From an uncultured Dorea sp. (lineage in GTDB: Bacteria > Bacillota > Clostridia > Lachnospirales > Lachnospiraceae): a stretch of DNA of 64,000 nucleotides. Position 1 is the stretch's first letter; every line of letters starts with the position of its first letter. The translations under genes were made by a program, and so were the position numbers. Below the pieces are notes generated by a model that worked only from the letters and a program-made list of their open reading frames with translations, did no database searches and had not been told where the DNA came from. Positions 1 to 7,523 of the stretch are shown here, piece after piece. The stretch covers positions 8,937 to 72,936 of the forward strand of contig UQRE01000007.1 of NCBI GenBank assembly GCA_900543415.1, in the 5' to 3' direction.

Positions 1-334
1 TCACAGAATAAGCCGCATCATAAATATTATGTATTAAGCTTGTCACATACTGCTCATGCTTCAATCCTTCTTCCAGAACCACTTTCGCACTTGTAAGCTC
101 CACATCCGGTTTCGCGATTGCTTCTAACGTAACCTTCTCTCCATTGTTCTGTAAATACTGTACAAACAACATTGCATGGTCACGCTCTTCCTGCGCTTGG
201 ATCTTATACCAATTTGCAAATCCGTCTAATCCTTCATCACTATAATAATTAGAAAAATCCAGATAGAGATATGCAGAATAGAACTCTTTATTCACCTGCT
301 GGTTTAATAATTCCACAACCTTTTTATCTAACAT
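1..334 (-). CDS. ftnA: Ferritin, partial (C-terminus beyond window edge)
   Basis: The first 111 codons can be read from the ATG at 334 and run off the window at base 1. The N-terminus reads MLDKKVVELLNQQVNKEFYS and continues with YLYLDFSNYYSDEGLDGF and QAQEERDHAMLFVQYL. This is the helix A/B pattern of bacterial non-haem ferritin, with ferroxidase-type Glu/His ligands in E-x-x-H (EERDH). Ferritins oxidise Fe(II) and store it as a mineral core in a 24-subunit cytosolic shell. An AGGAG ribosome binding site lies just upstream of the start. It has its own promoter (368-396), so it is probably separate from the upstream ACT gene. The family assignment is strong; the C-terminal half cannot be checked. 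Confidence 0.9.
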   Translation of the reverse strand, partial: MLDKKVVELLNQQVNKEFYSAYLYLDFSNYYSDEGLDGFANWYKIQAQEERDHAMLFVQYLQNNGEKVTLEAIAKPDVELTSAKVVLEEGLKHEQYVTSLIHNIYDAAYSV

Positions 335-367
335 AATCTTAATCTCCTTCGTTCATTTTTCATTAAA

Positions 368-396
368 ATTATAGCTCGGTTTTTGGCACATTGCAA
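368..396 (-). promoter_or_regulatory. Sigma-A-type promoter of the ferritin gene
   Basis: On the minus strand TTGCAA (391-396) and TATAAT (368-373) are separated by 17 bp, about 34 bp before the ferritin start codon. It lies in the 73-bp gap after the ACT-domain gene. I see no clear Fur or PerR box. Confidence 0.7.
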
Positions 397-407
397 TAAG
401 TAATCTT

Positions 408-851
408 TTACTGATTTGCGCGGTAAGCTTCGTCCGCACTGTACACATCAAACCCGCTGCCTTTCAAAATATCCACAACCCGCGCCGGATCATCACTCTT
501 TAACACTGCTGCCGCATCACTTCCATTTGCGAATGCATACATATATTCAATATTGATCTCTCCTTCTACAATCTGATGCATCGCTTTACTCAATGAGCCT
601 GTCGCATGCGGTACACGCAGCGCTACTACATCGGTAAGCATGGATGTAATATCCGCATCCTTCAATGCCGCGCGTCCTTTCTGCGGGTCTGACACGATCA
701 TACGAAGCATTCCGTAATCAGAAGTATCTGCAAGGCTAAGTGCTACAATATTGACATCATTGTCTGCCAATATGGATAAAACTTCGTCCAAACGACCTTC
801 TCTATTTTCCAAAAATACAGACAACTGCTGAATGGTATTACTGATACTCAT
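408..851 (-). CDS. Tandem ACT-domain protein, last gene of the arylacetate operon
   Basis: A 147-residue cytosolic protein with two ACT domains (about residues 8-70 and 78-145). The first carries the typical pattern LSVFLENREGRLDEVLSIL...VNIVALSLADTSDYGMLRMIV. ACT domains bind amino acids or related ligands and usually act as sensors or allosteric modules. There is no catalytic domain. It follows the phenylacetate-CoA ligase gene by 11 bp, and a second ACT gene of the same design lies in the same operon (2225-2644). It probably senses an aromatic amino acid or aryl acid for the adjacent ligase/oxidoreductase; the ligand is inference. The family call is strong. Confidence 0.88.
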   Translation of the reverse strand: MSISNTIQQLSVFLENREGRLDEVLSILADNDVNIVALSLADTSDYGMLRMIVSDPQKGRAALKDADITSMLTDVVALRVPHATGSLSKAMHQIVEGEINIEYMYAFANGSDAAAVLKSDDPARVVDILKGSGFDVYSADEAYRANQ

Positions 852-862
852 AATTCCCCTCC

Positions 863-2194
863 TTATAAATTCCTGTTATCAATGACACGTTTCGCTTTTC
901 CTTCACTTCTCTGAATGGTCTTAGGCTCAACTAATTTTACTCTCACGGACACTCCAAGCGCCTGTTTCAAAACTGCGCCCACTCTATTTTTCAATTCATC
1001 CAGTTTTCGGATCTCGTCAGAGAAATATTTCTCATCCACTTCTACCATTACGGTAAGTACATCCAAATTGTTTTCACGATCTACGATCAGCATATAATGA
1101 GGAGCCACGCCGCCGCCCATAGAAAGAAGCGCTGTCTCAACCTGTGTCGGGAATACATTGACACCGCGGATGACTTTCATATCATCTGTACGTCCGGTGA
1201 ATTTCTGAATTCTCGGAAGTGTTCTTCCACACTCGCATGTATCATGCTCAATGCTTGTTAAGTCTTTGGTCCGATATCTCAGAAGCGGCATTCCTTCCTT
1301 GGCAAGTGTAGTAAATACAAGTTCTCCGGTCTCTCCGTCTGCACAGGCCGTGTGATCTGCCGGATTCAATACTTCAGGATAGAAATAATCCTCGTAGACA
1401 TGCAGCCCTTTGTGATGGATACAATCCATAGCCACGCCGGGACCGGTAACCTCGCACAAACCGTAAATGTCAAACGTATTAATGTGGAAAATACTCTCGA
1501 TCTTCTTGCGCATCTCGTCCGTCCAAGGTTCTGCGCCGTTGATACTTACTTTAATTTTCAGTCTGTCTATAACGCCCGCTTCCTGTGCTGCTTCTGCCAG
1601 ATACATCGCATACGATGGGGTACATGCGAATGCAGTTGCTCCGAAGTCCTCCATACACATTAACTGTCTCTTTGTATTCCCTGACGACATAGGAATTGCC
1701 ATTGCGCCAAGCGCACGTGCTCCGAAATCAAGTCCCAGACCTCCGGTAAACAATCCATATCCATAACAGATATGAATGCGGTCGGAGGCATCAAGTCCTG
1801 CCATCGTCAGCGCTCTCGCCACACACTCTCCCCACACATCTACGTCTTTTTGCGTATAGGATGCCAAGGTCAGCTTCCCGGTCGTTCCTGAAGTTCCCTG
1901 TACTCTGACAATCTTCTCCTGTGGAACCGCCAAAAGACCAAACGGATAGCTATCTCTTAAATCCTCTTTTGTTGTAAATGGAAGTTTATCGATATCATCA
2001 ATCCCTTTAATATCCCCCGGAAGAACTCCGAGTTCATCCATTTTTCTTCGGTAAAAGGCAACATTATCGTATACATTTTTCACTTGTTTTACAAGCCTTT
2101 CACTCTGCAGTGCATGCATCTCATCTCTGCTCATGCACTCAATCTTCGGATCTCTGATCTGTTCTTTCCAATCTGTCAACGCTACTCCCGCCAT
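863..2194 (-). CDS. paaK: Phenylacetate-CoA ligase family protein (copy 1)
   Basis: A 443-residue AMP-forming acyl-CoA ligase of the PaaK type. The phosphate-binding loop TSGTTGK is at 101-107, an aromatic-rich motif YGLCEVTGPGVAMDC lies near 245-258, and the C-terminal AMP-binding domain has GRTDDMKVIRGVNVFPTQVE. The family activates phenylacetate or other aryl acids as aryl-AMP and then aryl-CoA. In this copy the motif that is YRTGD in the sister protein (4978-6288) reads YRTKD (306-311), a change close to the adenylate site. It lies between two ACT-domain genes in the operon that also encodes indolepyruvate:ferredoxin oxidoreductase, so an aryl acid is the likely substrate. The exact substrate and whether the K310 variant is active are unknown. 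Confidence 0.9.
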   Translation of the reverse strand: MAGVALTDWKEQIRDPKIECMSRDEMHALQSERLVKQVKNVYDNVAFYRRKMDELGVLPGDIKGIDDIDKLPFTTKEDLRDSYPFGLLAVPQEKIVRVQGTSGTTGKLTLASYTQKDVDVWGECVARALTMAGLDASDRIHICYGYGLFTGGLGLDFGARALGAMAIPMSSGNTKRQLMCMEDFGATAFACTPSYAMYLAEAAQEAGVIDRLKIKVSINGAEPWTDEMRKKIESIFHINTFDIYGLCEVTGPGVAMDCIHHKGLHVYEDYFYPEVLNPADHTACADGETGELVFTTLAKEGMPLLRYRTKDLTSIEHDTCECGRTLPRIQKFTGRTDDMKVIRGVNVFPTQVETALLSMGGGVAPHYMLIVDRENNLDVLTVMVEVDEKYFSDEIRKLDELKNRVGAVLKQALGVSVRVKLVEPKTIQRSEGKAKRVIDNRNL

Positions 2195-2224
2195 GCTTCT
2201 TCACTCTCCTTCTTTTGTCACACG

Positions 2225-2644
2225 CTATAAGTCATCTTCTTCTACAATCTTCACATTATATTTCTTTAAGATCTGTGTCGCCTTTTCATAATCATCGGTC
2301 TGAAATACCATAACCGGTGCACGTCCGTCACGGATCACAAAAGAATAAATATAATTAATATTAAGCTTCCCTTCTGCCAATATGGATAACATCTGGTTTA
2401 AATTACCCTTTTTATCCTCCAGTTCAACCCCCATCACTTCGTGAACACTCACCACATATCCTCTTGTTGTGAGATATTCTTTTGCCTCCTGAGGTTTATC
2501 TACTACCATGCGAAGGATTCCAAAATCCGGTGCATCAAAATTGGCAACTGCCCGGATATTCACATGCGCCTCTGTCAATCTTGATGTCACTTCCATGAGA
2601 CTTCCGGGTTTATTTTCTACAAGTACTGATAATTGTCTGATCAT
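2225..2644 (-). CDS. Tandem ACT-domain protein between iorB and paaK copy 1
   Basis: A 139-residue protein starting MIRQLSVLVENKPGSLMEV. The start at 2644 is chosen because a GGAGG ribosome binding site lies 6 bp upstream; a longer frame running into iorB has none. It contains two ACT domains (about 3-68 and 72-136) and no enzyme domain. It is clearly related to the ACT protein at 408-851, both having a PDFGILRM/SDYGMLRM-type segment. It starts 10 bp after iorB. A sensory role for aromatic amino acids or aryl-CoA is plausible from the neighbours but is not shown by the sequence. Confidence 0.88.
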   Translation of the reverse strand: MIRQLSVLVENKPGSLMEVTSRLTEAHVNIRAVANFDAPDFGILRMVVDKPQEAKEYLTTRGYVVSVHEVMGVELEDKKGNLNQMLSILAEGKLNINYIYSFVIRDGRAPVMVFQTDDYEKATQILKKYNVKIVEEDDL

Positions 2645-2654
2645 ACGACACCTC

Positions 2655-3224
2655 CTACAATCCATATCCAACATCAAAAGCCTGTTTGTTCACGGCGATT
2701 GTTTTCGGCGGCACTGTATTTTCAATCACTTCATACCACTGCTCTTTTGTGAAATCCATGTGCTGTGCCGCAACACCGAGCACGACTAAGTTAAACACTC
2801 TTGCATTTCCGATTTTCTTCGCTTCTTCTGTGGCATTTACCGTATAAACTTTGTGCTTTTGCTGTAACTGTTCTATGATTCCTTCCGGATACTCTGCTGC
2901 TCCGATCACGACCGGCATCGGATCGATCCTCCAGTCATTGACGATCAGCGCTCCGTCTTTCTTTAAGAAATGTGCGTATCTCAAAGCTTCCAGACGTTCA
3001 AATGCAATAAGAACGTCCGCCTGCCCTTCCTCTACGATTGGTTCTGCAACTTTCTCTCCATAACGAACGAATGTCACAACGCTTCCGCCTCTCTGAGCCA
3101 TTCCGTGAACCTCTGACAGCTTCACATCATATCCTGCACGCGTTGCAAGTCCTCCTAAAACTCTGCTGGTAAGAAGTGTCCCCTGACCGCCCACCCCGAC
3201 GATCATAATATTTTTTGCAGCCAT
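2655..3224 (-). CDS. iorB: Indolepyruvate:ferredoxin oxidoreductase, beta subunit
   Basis: A 189-residue gamma-type domain of 2-oxoacid:ferredoxin oxidoreductases. The N-terminal IMIVGVGGQGTLLTSRVLGG and the following EVHGMAQRGGSVVTFVR are the family signature. With IorA it oxidatively decarboxylates arylpyruvates (indole-, phenyl-, 4-hydroxyphenylpyruvate) to aryl-acetyl-CoA and CO2, reducing ferredoxin, in the cytosol of anaerobes. Its start codon overlaps the iorA stop by one base, consistent with translational coupling and a fixed subunit ratio. The length is normal for the family. Confidence 0.93.
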   Translation of the reverse strand: MAAKNIMIVGVGGQGTLLTSRVLGGLATRAGYDVKLSEVHGMAQRGGSVVTFVRYGEKVAEPIVEEGQADVLIAFERLEALRYAHFLKKDGALIVNDWRIDPMPVVIGAAEYPEGIIEQLQQKHKVYTVNATEEAKKIGNARVFNLVVLGVAAQHMDFTKEQWYEVIENTVPPKTIAVNKQAFDVGYGL

Positions 3225-4975
3225 TATCTTCCCTCCTTTACCAGTTCAATTGCATTAAATTTACATAAGCTTTCACACAATCCACATCCAGTACACATGG
3301 TATCATCAATGCGGATGGTTCCATCCTCATTTTTTGTCATAGCCGGACATCCCGGTTTCATACACATCCCGCATTTCTTACATTTATCCGCATGGGCAAT
3401 GTACAATGGTTTCTTGCCTTTTGTAAGTAATACGCATGGACTCTTCGTGATGATCACAGACACTTCGTCTTTTGCCACTTCCTCTTTGATCGTCTTCTCC
3501 AGTGTATCAATATCAAACGCGTTGACTTCGATTACATTTTTTACTCCCATGGCTTTGCAAAGCGCCGGTATGTCAATGGCATAAGTCGGATCTCCCTGAA
3601 GTGTTTTACCGGTTGCCGCGTGATCCTGATGTCCTGTCATTCCGGTTGTAGAGTTGTCAAGAATCATCACCGTACCGGTTGCATGATTATATACCATATT
3701 CATAAGTGAATTTACGCCGGTATGTAAAAAGGTGGAATCACCGATCACAGCTACCCAGTTTTTAATATAGTCTTTGCCCTTTGCCTTTTCCATTCCGTGA
3801 AGTGTAGAAATACTGGACCCCATACACATCGTTGTGTCTACAACACTCAACGGCGCTACCGCACCAAGTGTATAACATCCGATATCTCCTGCCGCATGCA
3901 TTTTCAATTTATTCAGCACGTGATACACGCTTCTGTGTGGGCATCCCGGACAAAGGATCGGTGGTCTTCCCGGAACCTGCGCTGCCGCATCAAGATCAAG
4001 CTCTTCTTTCAAAATTGCTTTTCTTAAAAGATTTGCACTGTACTCTCCCTGCTCTGTGAGTATTTCTTTACCGACTGCAGGAATCCCCCATGCCCTTACC
4101 TGTTCCTCAATTACTGGATCAAGTTCTTCCACAATATACAAGGTATCAACTTTGGATGCAAACTCTTCGATCAATTTCTTCGGAAGCGGATTCACAAGCC
4201 CAAGCTTTAGCACAGACGCTTCCGGCAATGCTTCCTTTACATACTGATATGGAATTCCGCTTGTGATCACTCCTATCTTTGTATCACACATTTCGACTTT
4301 GTTGATCGGAAGTGTATTTGCCGCTTCTGCAAGCTCTTGATTACGCTTTTCAATTTCCACATGACGAAGTTTTGCATTTCCCGGCATCATGACATTCTTT
4401 TTAATATCTTTCACATATTCTTTATCTTCCACATCTGTCCGTTCCTCCAGCTCCACAACGCCCTGAGAGTGCGCAAGTCTTGTCGTTGTCCGATAGACGA
4501 AAGGACGGTCAAATTTTTCACTTAATTCAAATGCAAGCTTCATAAATTCTTTTGCTTCTGCACTGTCAGATGGTTCTAAAACCGGAAGCTTTGCCGCGCG
4601 GGCTACCATTCTGGTATCCTGTTCATTCTGGGAACTGTAGAGTCCCGGATCATCTGCAACTACAATGACCAGACCTCCGTTTACCCCCATATAAGATACG
4701 CTGTATGTCGGGTCTGCTGCTACGTTGAAGCCCACATGCTTCATACATGCCATCGCCCTTGTTCCCACAAGCGATGCACCTACCGCTACCTCTGTCGCTA
4801 CTTTCTCATTTGGTGACCATTCGCAATAGAGATCTTCCTTGTACTGTACAAGATATTCACTGATCTCCGTGCTTGGTGTCCCCGGATATGCGGCAGAAAC
4901 TTTCACTCCCGCCTCATAAGCTCCTCTGGCAATCGCTTCATTGCCGAGCATGATTACTTTCTTTTTATCCGCCAT
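3224..4975 (-). CDS. iorA: Indolepyruvate:ferredoxin oxidoreductase, alpha subunit
   Basis: 583 residues. The N-terminal pyrimidine-binding domain starts MLGNEAIARGAYEAGVKVSAAYPGTPSTEI. CPGCPHR at 342-348 and the thiamine-diphosphate motif beginning GDS at 412 follow. The C-terminal ferredoxin domain holds two Cys clusters (C532, C535, C538, C543 and C561, C564, C567, C571) for two [4Fe-4S] clusters. The enzyme converts aromatic 2-oxoacids made by transamination of Trp, Phe or Tyr into aryl-acetyl-CoA, or may run reductively. It starts 2 bp after paaK copy 2, so the ligase and the oxidoreductase are probably made together. All cofactor motifs appear intact. Confidence 0.95.
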   Translation of the reverse strand: MADKKKVIMLGNEAIARGAYEAGVKVSAAYPGTPSTEISEYLVQYKEDLYCEWSPNEKVATEVAVGASLVGTRAMACMKHVGFNVAADPTYSVSYMGVNGGLVIVVADDPGLYSSQNEQDTRMVARAAKLPVLEPSDSAEAKEFMKLAFELSEKFDRPFVYRTTTRLAHSQGVVELEERTDVEDKEYVKDIKKNVMMPGNAKLRHVEIEKRNQELAEAANTLPINKVEMCDTKIGVITSGIPYQYVKEALPEASVLKLGLVNPLPKKLIEEFASKVDTLYIVEELDPVIEEQVRAWGIPAVGKEILTEQGEYSANLLRKAILKEELDLDAAAQVPGRPPILCPGCPHRSVYHVLNKLKMHAAGDIGCYTLGAVAPLSVVDTTMCMGSSISTLHGMEKAKGKDYIKNWVAVIGDSTFLHTGVNSLMNMVYNHATGTVMILDNSTTGMTGHQDHAATGKTLQGDPTYAIDIPALCKAMGVKNVIEVNAFDIDTLEKTIKEEVAKDEVSVIITKSPCVLLTKGKKPLYIAHADKCKKCGMCMKPGCPAMTKNEDGTIRIDDTMCTGCGLCESLCKFNAIELVKEGR

Positions 4976-4977
4976 TT

Positions 4978-6288
4978 TTATAATCCATCCTTTCGTAAAT
5001 CTGTCACTCTCTTTGCTTTTCCTTCAAATCTCTGAAGAGAATGCGGCGCTACCAGTTTGATTCTTGTAGCTAATCCAAGCTGCGCCTTTAATTCCTTCAC
5101 AATCCGCTGTTCTAATTCACTTAACTTACTGTAACTGTCAAGCAGTCTGTGATCTACCAGCTCTACGGAGATCGTCATAACATCCAGTCGATTCTTACGT
5201 TCTACAACAATCTCATAATGAGGACCAATCTCAGGAATCTGAAGCAATACTTCTTCAATCTGCGTTGGGAATACATTCACGCCGCGGATGACAAGCATAT
5301 CGTCTGCCCGTCCGGACAGATTCTCCATACGGACCGTTGTTCTTCCACATTTACAAGGTTCGTAAAAAAGTCTTGTCAAATCTCCGGTTCTGTAACGCAC
5401 CAGCGGGAGCGCTTCTTTCCCAAGGCAGGTAATGACCAGCTCTCCTTTCTCACCTGCCGGAAGCACTTCCCCGGTCTTCGGATCGATCACTTCCGGTATA
5501 AACCAGTCTTCATTGATATGCATACCGCACAGTTCTTCACACTCTCCTGCAACTCCCGGACCGCACAATTCACTCATTCCGTAGTTTTGCGTACAAAGGA
5601 AATTCTCTCCCCATACTTTGTGCATCTCATCACGCATAGGTTCTGTCATTCCTTCTCCGCCGAACAGACCGATATGTACTTTCAAGTCTTTCTCCGGGTC
5701 CAGCCCCCTTGCTCTTATCTCTTCTCCAAGATGCAGTGCGTACGACGGCGTTGCAACAAGCAGCGTAGTTCCCACATCCTGCATGAACATAATCTGTTTT
5801 TTTGTATTTCCGGAAGACATTGGGATTACCGCAGCTCCAAGCTTCTCCAGCCCTCCGTGGAGACCTAACGCTCCTGTGAAGGTTCCGTAGCCAAATGCGA
5901 TCTGCGCCACATCATCCGGTGTTGCGCCTCCCATACATGCAATTCTTGCCACGTTGTCCAGCCAGTTATCAAGATCATTCTTCGTGTATCCTACTACCGT
6001 CGGTTTCCCGGTTGTCCCTGAACTTGCGTGAAAACGGACCAATTCCTTTTTCTCTACTGCAAATAGTCCGGTTGGATAGTTATCTCTAAAATCTGCTTTA
6101 TATGTAAATGGCATTTTCTTCAGATCGCTTAGACTCTGAATGTCATCCGGTTTCACTTGTGCTTCATCCATTTTCCTACGATATGGCTCTACTTTCTCAT
6201 AGATATAGCTTACGGTTTCTTTTAACCGTGCCAGCTGAATCTTCTCAATCTCACTTCTTGGCAGTGTCTCTTCCTTCGCCCAAATCAT
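4978..6288 (-). CDS. paaK: Phenylacetate-CoA ligase family protein (copy 2), first gene of the operon
   Basis: A 436-residue AMP-forming ligase. SSGTTGKP is at 90-97, YGMSELCGPGVAGEC lies mid-protein, and YRTGDLTRLF with GRADDMLVIRGVNVFPTQIE lie in the C-terminal part. All motifs match the active PaaK consensus, unlike copy 1, which has YRTKD. It activates an aryl acid, such as phenylacetate or indoleacetate, with ATP and CoA. Together with IorAB this could interconvert arylpyruvate, aryl-CoA and free aryl acid, conserving energy if the ligase runs backwards (inference). It is the promoter-proximal gene of a six-gene operon and is separated from iorA by 2 bp. Confidence 0.92.
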   Translation of the reverse strand: MIWAKEETLPRSEIEKIQLARLKETVSYIYEKVEPYRRKMDEAQVKPDDIQSLSDLKKMPFTYKADFRDNYPTGLFAVEKKELVRFHASSGTTGKPTVVGYTKNDLDNWLDNVARIACMGGATPDDVAQIAFGYGTFTGALGLHGGLEKLGAAVIPMSSGNTKKQIMFMQDVGTTLLVATPSYALHLGEEIRARGLDPEKDLKVHIGLFGGEGMTEPMRDEMHKVWGENFLCTQNYGMSELCGPGVAGECEELCGMHINEDWFIPEVIDPKTGEVLPAGEKGELVITCLGKEALPLVRYRTGDLTRLFYEPCKCGRTTVRMENLSGRADDMLVIRGVNVFPTQIEEVLLQIPEIGPHYEIVVERKNRLDVMTISVELVDHRLLDSYSKLSELEQRIVKELKAQLGLATRIKLVAPHSLQRFEGKAKRVTDLRKDGL

Positions 6289-6365
6289 AGTGTCTCCTCC
6301 TTCATACTTCCAAGTTATCAGCTTATACTGAAAAACAGCCGCAAGTATTTTCTTACGACTGTTTT

Positions 6366-6394
6366 AGTATAGCACATTACTTTCGCAAGTTAAA
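6366..6394 (-). promoter_or_regulatory. Promoter of the paaK-iorAB-ACT operon
   Basis: Minus-strand TTTAAC (6389-6394), a 17-bp spacer and TATACT (6366-6371). A TG one base before the -10 makes it an extended -10 promoter. It lies about 80 bp upstream of the first ligase gene. Confidence 0.65.
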
Positions 6395-6410
6395 GCATTA
6401 AGTTGCGAAA
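6381..6410. promoter_or_regulatory. Inverted repeat overlapping the -35 box (candidate operator)
   Basis: The arms TTTCGCAAGTTAA (6381-6393) and TTAAGTTGCGAAA (6398-6410) are complementary at 12 of 13 positions around a 4-bp centre. The repeat covers the -35 box of the arylacetate operon and begins 3 bp after the stop codon of the PPOX gene. Without a T-tract it is a poor terminator, so a repressor or activator site is more likely. The regulator is not identifiable here. Confidence 0.55.
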
Positions 6411-6412
6411 AT

Positions 6413-6898
6413 TTATTTATTTTTTGCATGTCTTTTACATGTATAAGTGTCCAGATTAATTTTCAAAACCGTCACAGACTCCACAAGCTTCAGATTCATT
6501 TCGGACTCGTCAAATATTTTTCCGGTTTGATGTTCCATGATTTTTCCGAGCGCCTCTTTCTTCTTGTACGTTTCTTCCACAATTTTTGCATGCCCGTTTC
6601 CGATGAGACTGGCATAATAATAACTGTATTGACAGGCAAGGTCTCCTTCTGCCAACTCATGGTGACAGTCCATCTCAATACCGACTTTTGCATTTTTCCT
6701 GATCAGATCAATCTTACGGCCTTCCCCTGCACAGTGAATATAAAGCGTCAGCTCTTTTCCCTTCATATCGTATCCGAAATTCACCGGTACAATATAGACT
6801 TCTCCTTCCTCACAGAATCCAAGGCGGCATACTTTACATGCTTCAATAATGTCTCTGATCTCATCGGGTTCGACCACTTCTCTTTCTCGTCTTCTCAC
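6413..6898 (-). CDS. Pyridoxamine 5'-phosphate oxidase (PPOX/NimA-like) family protein
   Basis: 161 residues with a split-barrel flavin-binding fold. The N-terminal segment IIEACKVCRLGFCEEGEVYIVPVNFGY, then LTLYIHCAGEGRKIDLIRKNAKVGIEMDC, is typical of the NimA-like PPOX branch, including the conserved H-x-A-x-x-G-K/R-x-x-x-L pattern. Members bind FMN or related cofactors and act as small reductases; some reduce nitroimidazoles. The substrate cannot be told from the sequence. It lies downstream of the MnmM-type methyltransferase gene (17-bp gap), probably in the mgtE-led run of minus-strand genes. Confidence 0.82.
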   Translation of the reverse strand: MRRREREVVEPDEIRDIIEACKVCRLGFCEEGEVYIVPVNFGYDMKGKELTLYIHCAGEGRKIDLIRKNAKVGIEMDCHHELAEGDLACQYSYYYASLIGNGHAKIVEETYKKKEALGKIMEHQTGKIFDESEMNLKLVESVTVLKINLDTYTCKRHAKNK

Positions 6899-6915
6899 GT
6901 TTCTTCCCTCCTTAT

Positions 6916-7500
6916 TTACTCCTTGAATATAAATACCGGCATCGGCGGATTGTTCCCCCTGTTAAAATATGTATTTTGAATAACGGTATACTCTCTCGCC
7001 GGTAAGCTTCTCAAATATTCCAAGATGGCATCTTTTTCTTCAAATCCGGTATCTCCTCCGCTGTAAATGCAAAGGCTCATCATTCCGCCACGTTTTAATA
7101 TCTTAAGACCTTTTTTAATTGCCTCTACACTTGTCTCCACTTTCGTAGCTATACGGTGATCTCCTCCCGGCAAATATCCGAAATTAAAGCATATCACATC
7201 CGCAGTCTCTGACTCTACATACATTCCCATGTGTTCATGGCCGTCAAGAATCAACTGAATTCTTCCATCTTCATACATTTTCCGCCCGATTTCATACCCT
7301 TTCAGCATTTTTTCAGTTTCTTCCAACGCCTCTTTTTGAATATCGAACGCAAGAATTCGTCCTTGATCTTTTGCAAGTTCGCAGAGTAACTTCGTATCAT
7401 TTCCCTTCCCCATTGTCGCATCAATATAGAACCCTTCTCTTTCTGCCTGCGAACGGATAATCTCATGACACCAATGAGTGATCTGTGATTGTTTGCTCAT
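6916..7500 (-). CDS. mnmM: Class I SAM methyltransferase, YtqB/MnmM family
   Basis: 194 residues from the ATG at 7500, which is preceded by an AAGGAG site; a longer in-frame reading begins inside mgtE and is unlikely. The SAM-binding region starts FYIDATMGKGNDTKLLCELAKDQGRILAFDIQ. Further motifs are the DGHEHM segment and FNFGYLPGGDHRIATK, the hallmark of the YtqB branch (formerly labelled rRNA methylase). YtqB of Bacillus methylates 5-aminomethyl-2-thiouridine at tRNA position 34 (MnmM activity). It follows mgtE by 23 bp. Symbol assigned by family. Confidence 0.82.
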   Translation of the reverse strand: MSKQSQITHWCHEIIRSQAEREGFYIDATMGKGNDTKLLCELAKDQGRILAFDIQKEALEETEKMLKGYEIGRKMYEDGRIQLILDGHEHMGMYVESETADVICFNFGYLPGGDHRIATKVETSVEAIKKGLKILKRGGMMSLCIYSGGDTGFEEKDAILEYLRSLPAREYTVIQNTYFNRGNNPPMPVFIFKE

Positions 7501-7523
7501 TTTTTTCTCCTTTTGAATCCAGT

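Noticed and set aside
5149..5868. Plus-strand 239-codon ORF opposite paaK copy 2
   Set aside because: It lies fully antisense to a well-supported gene, has no ribosome site and its product resembles no family.
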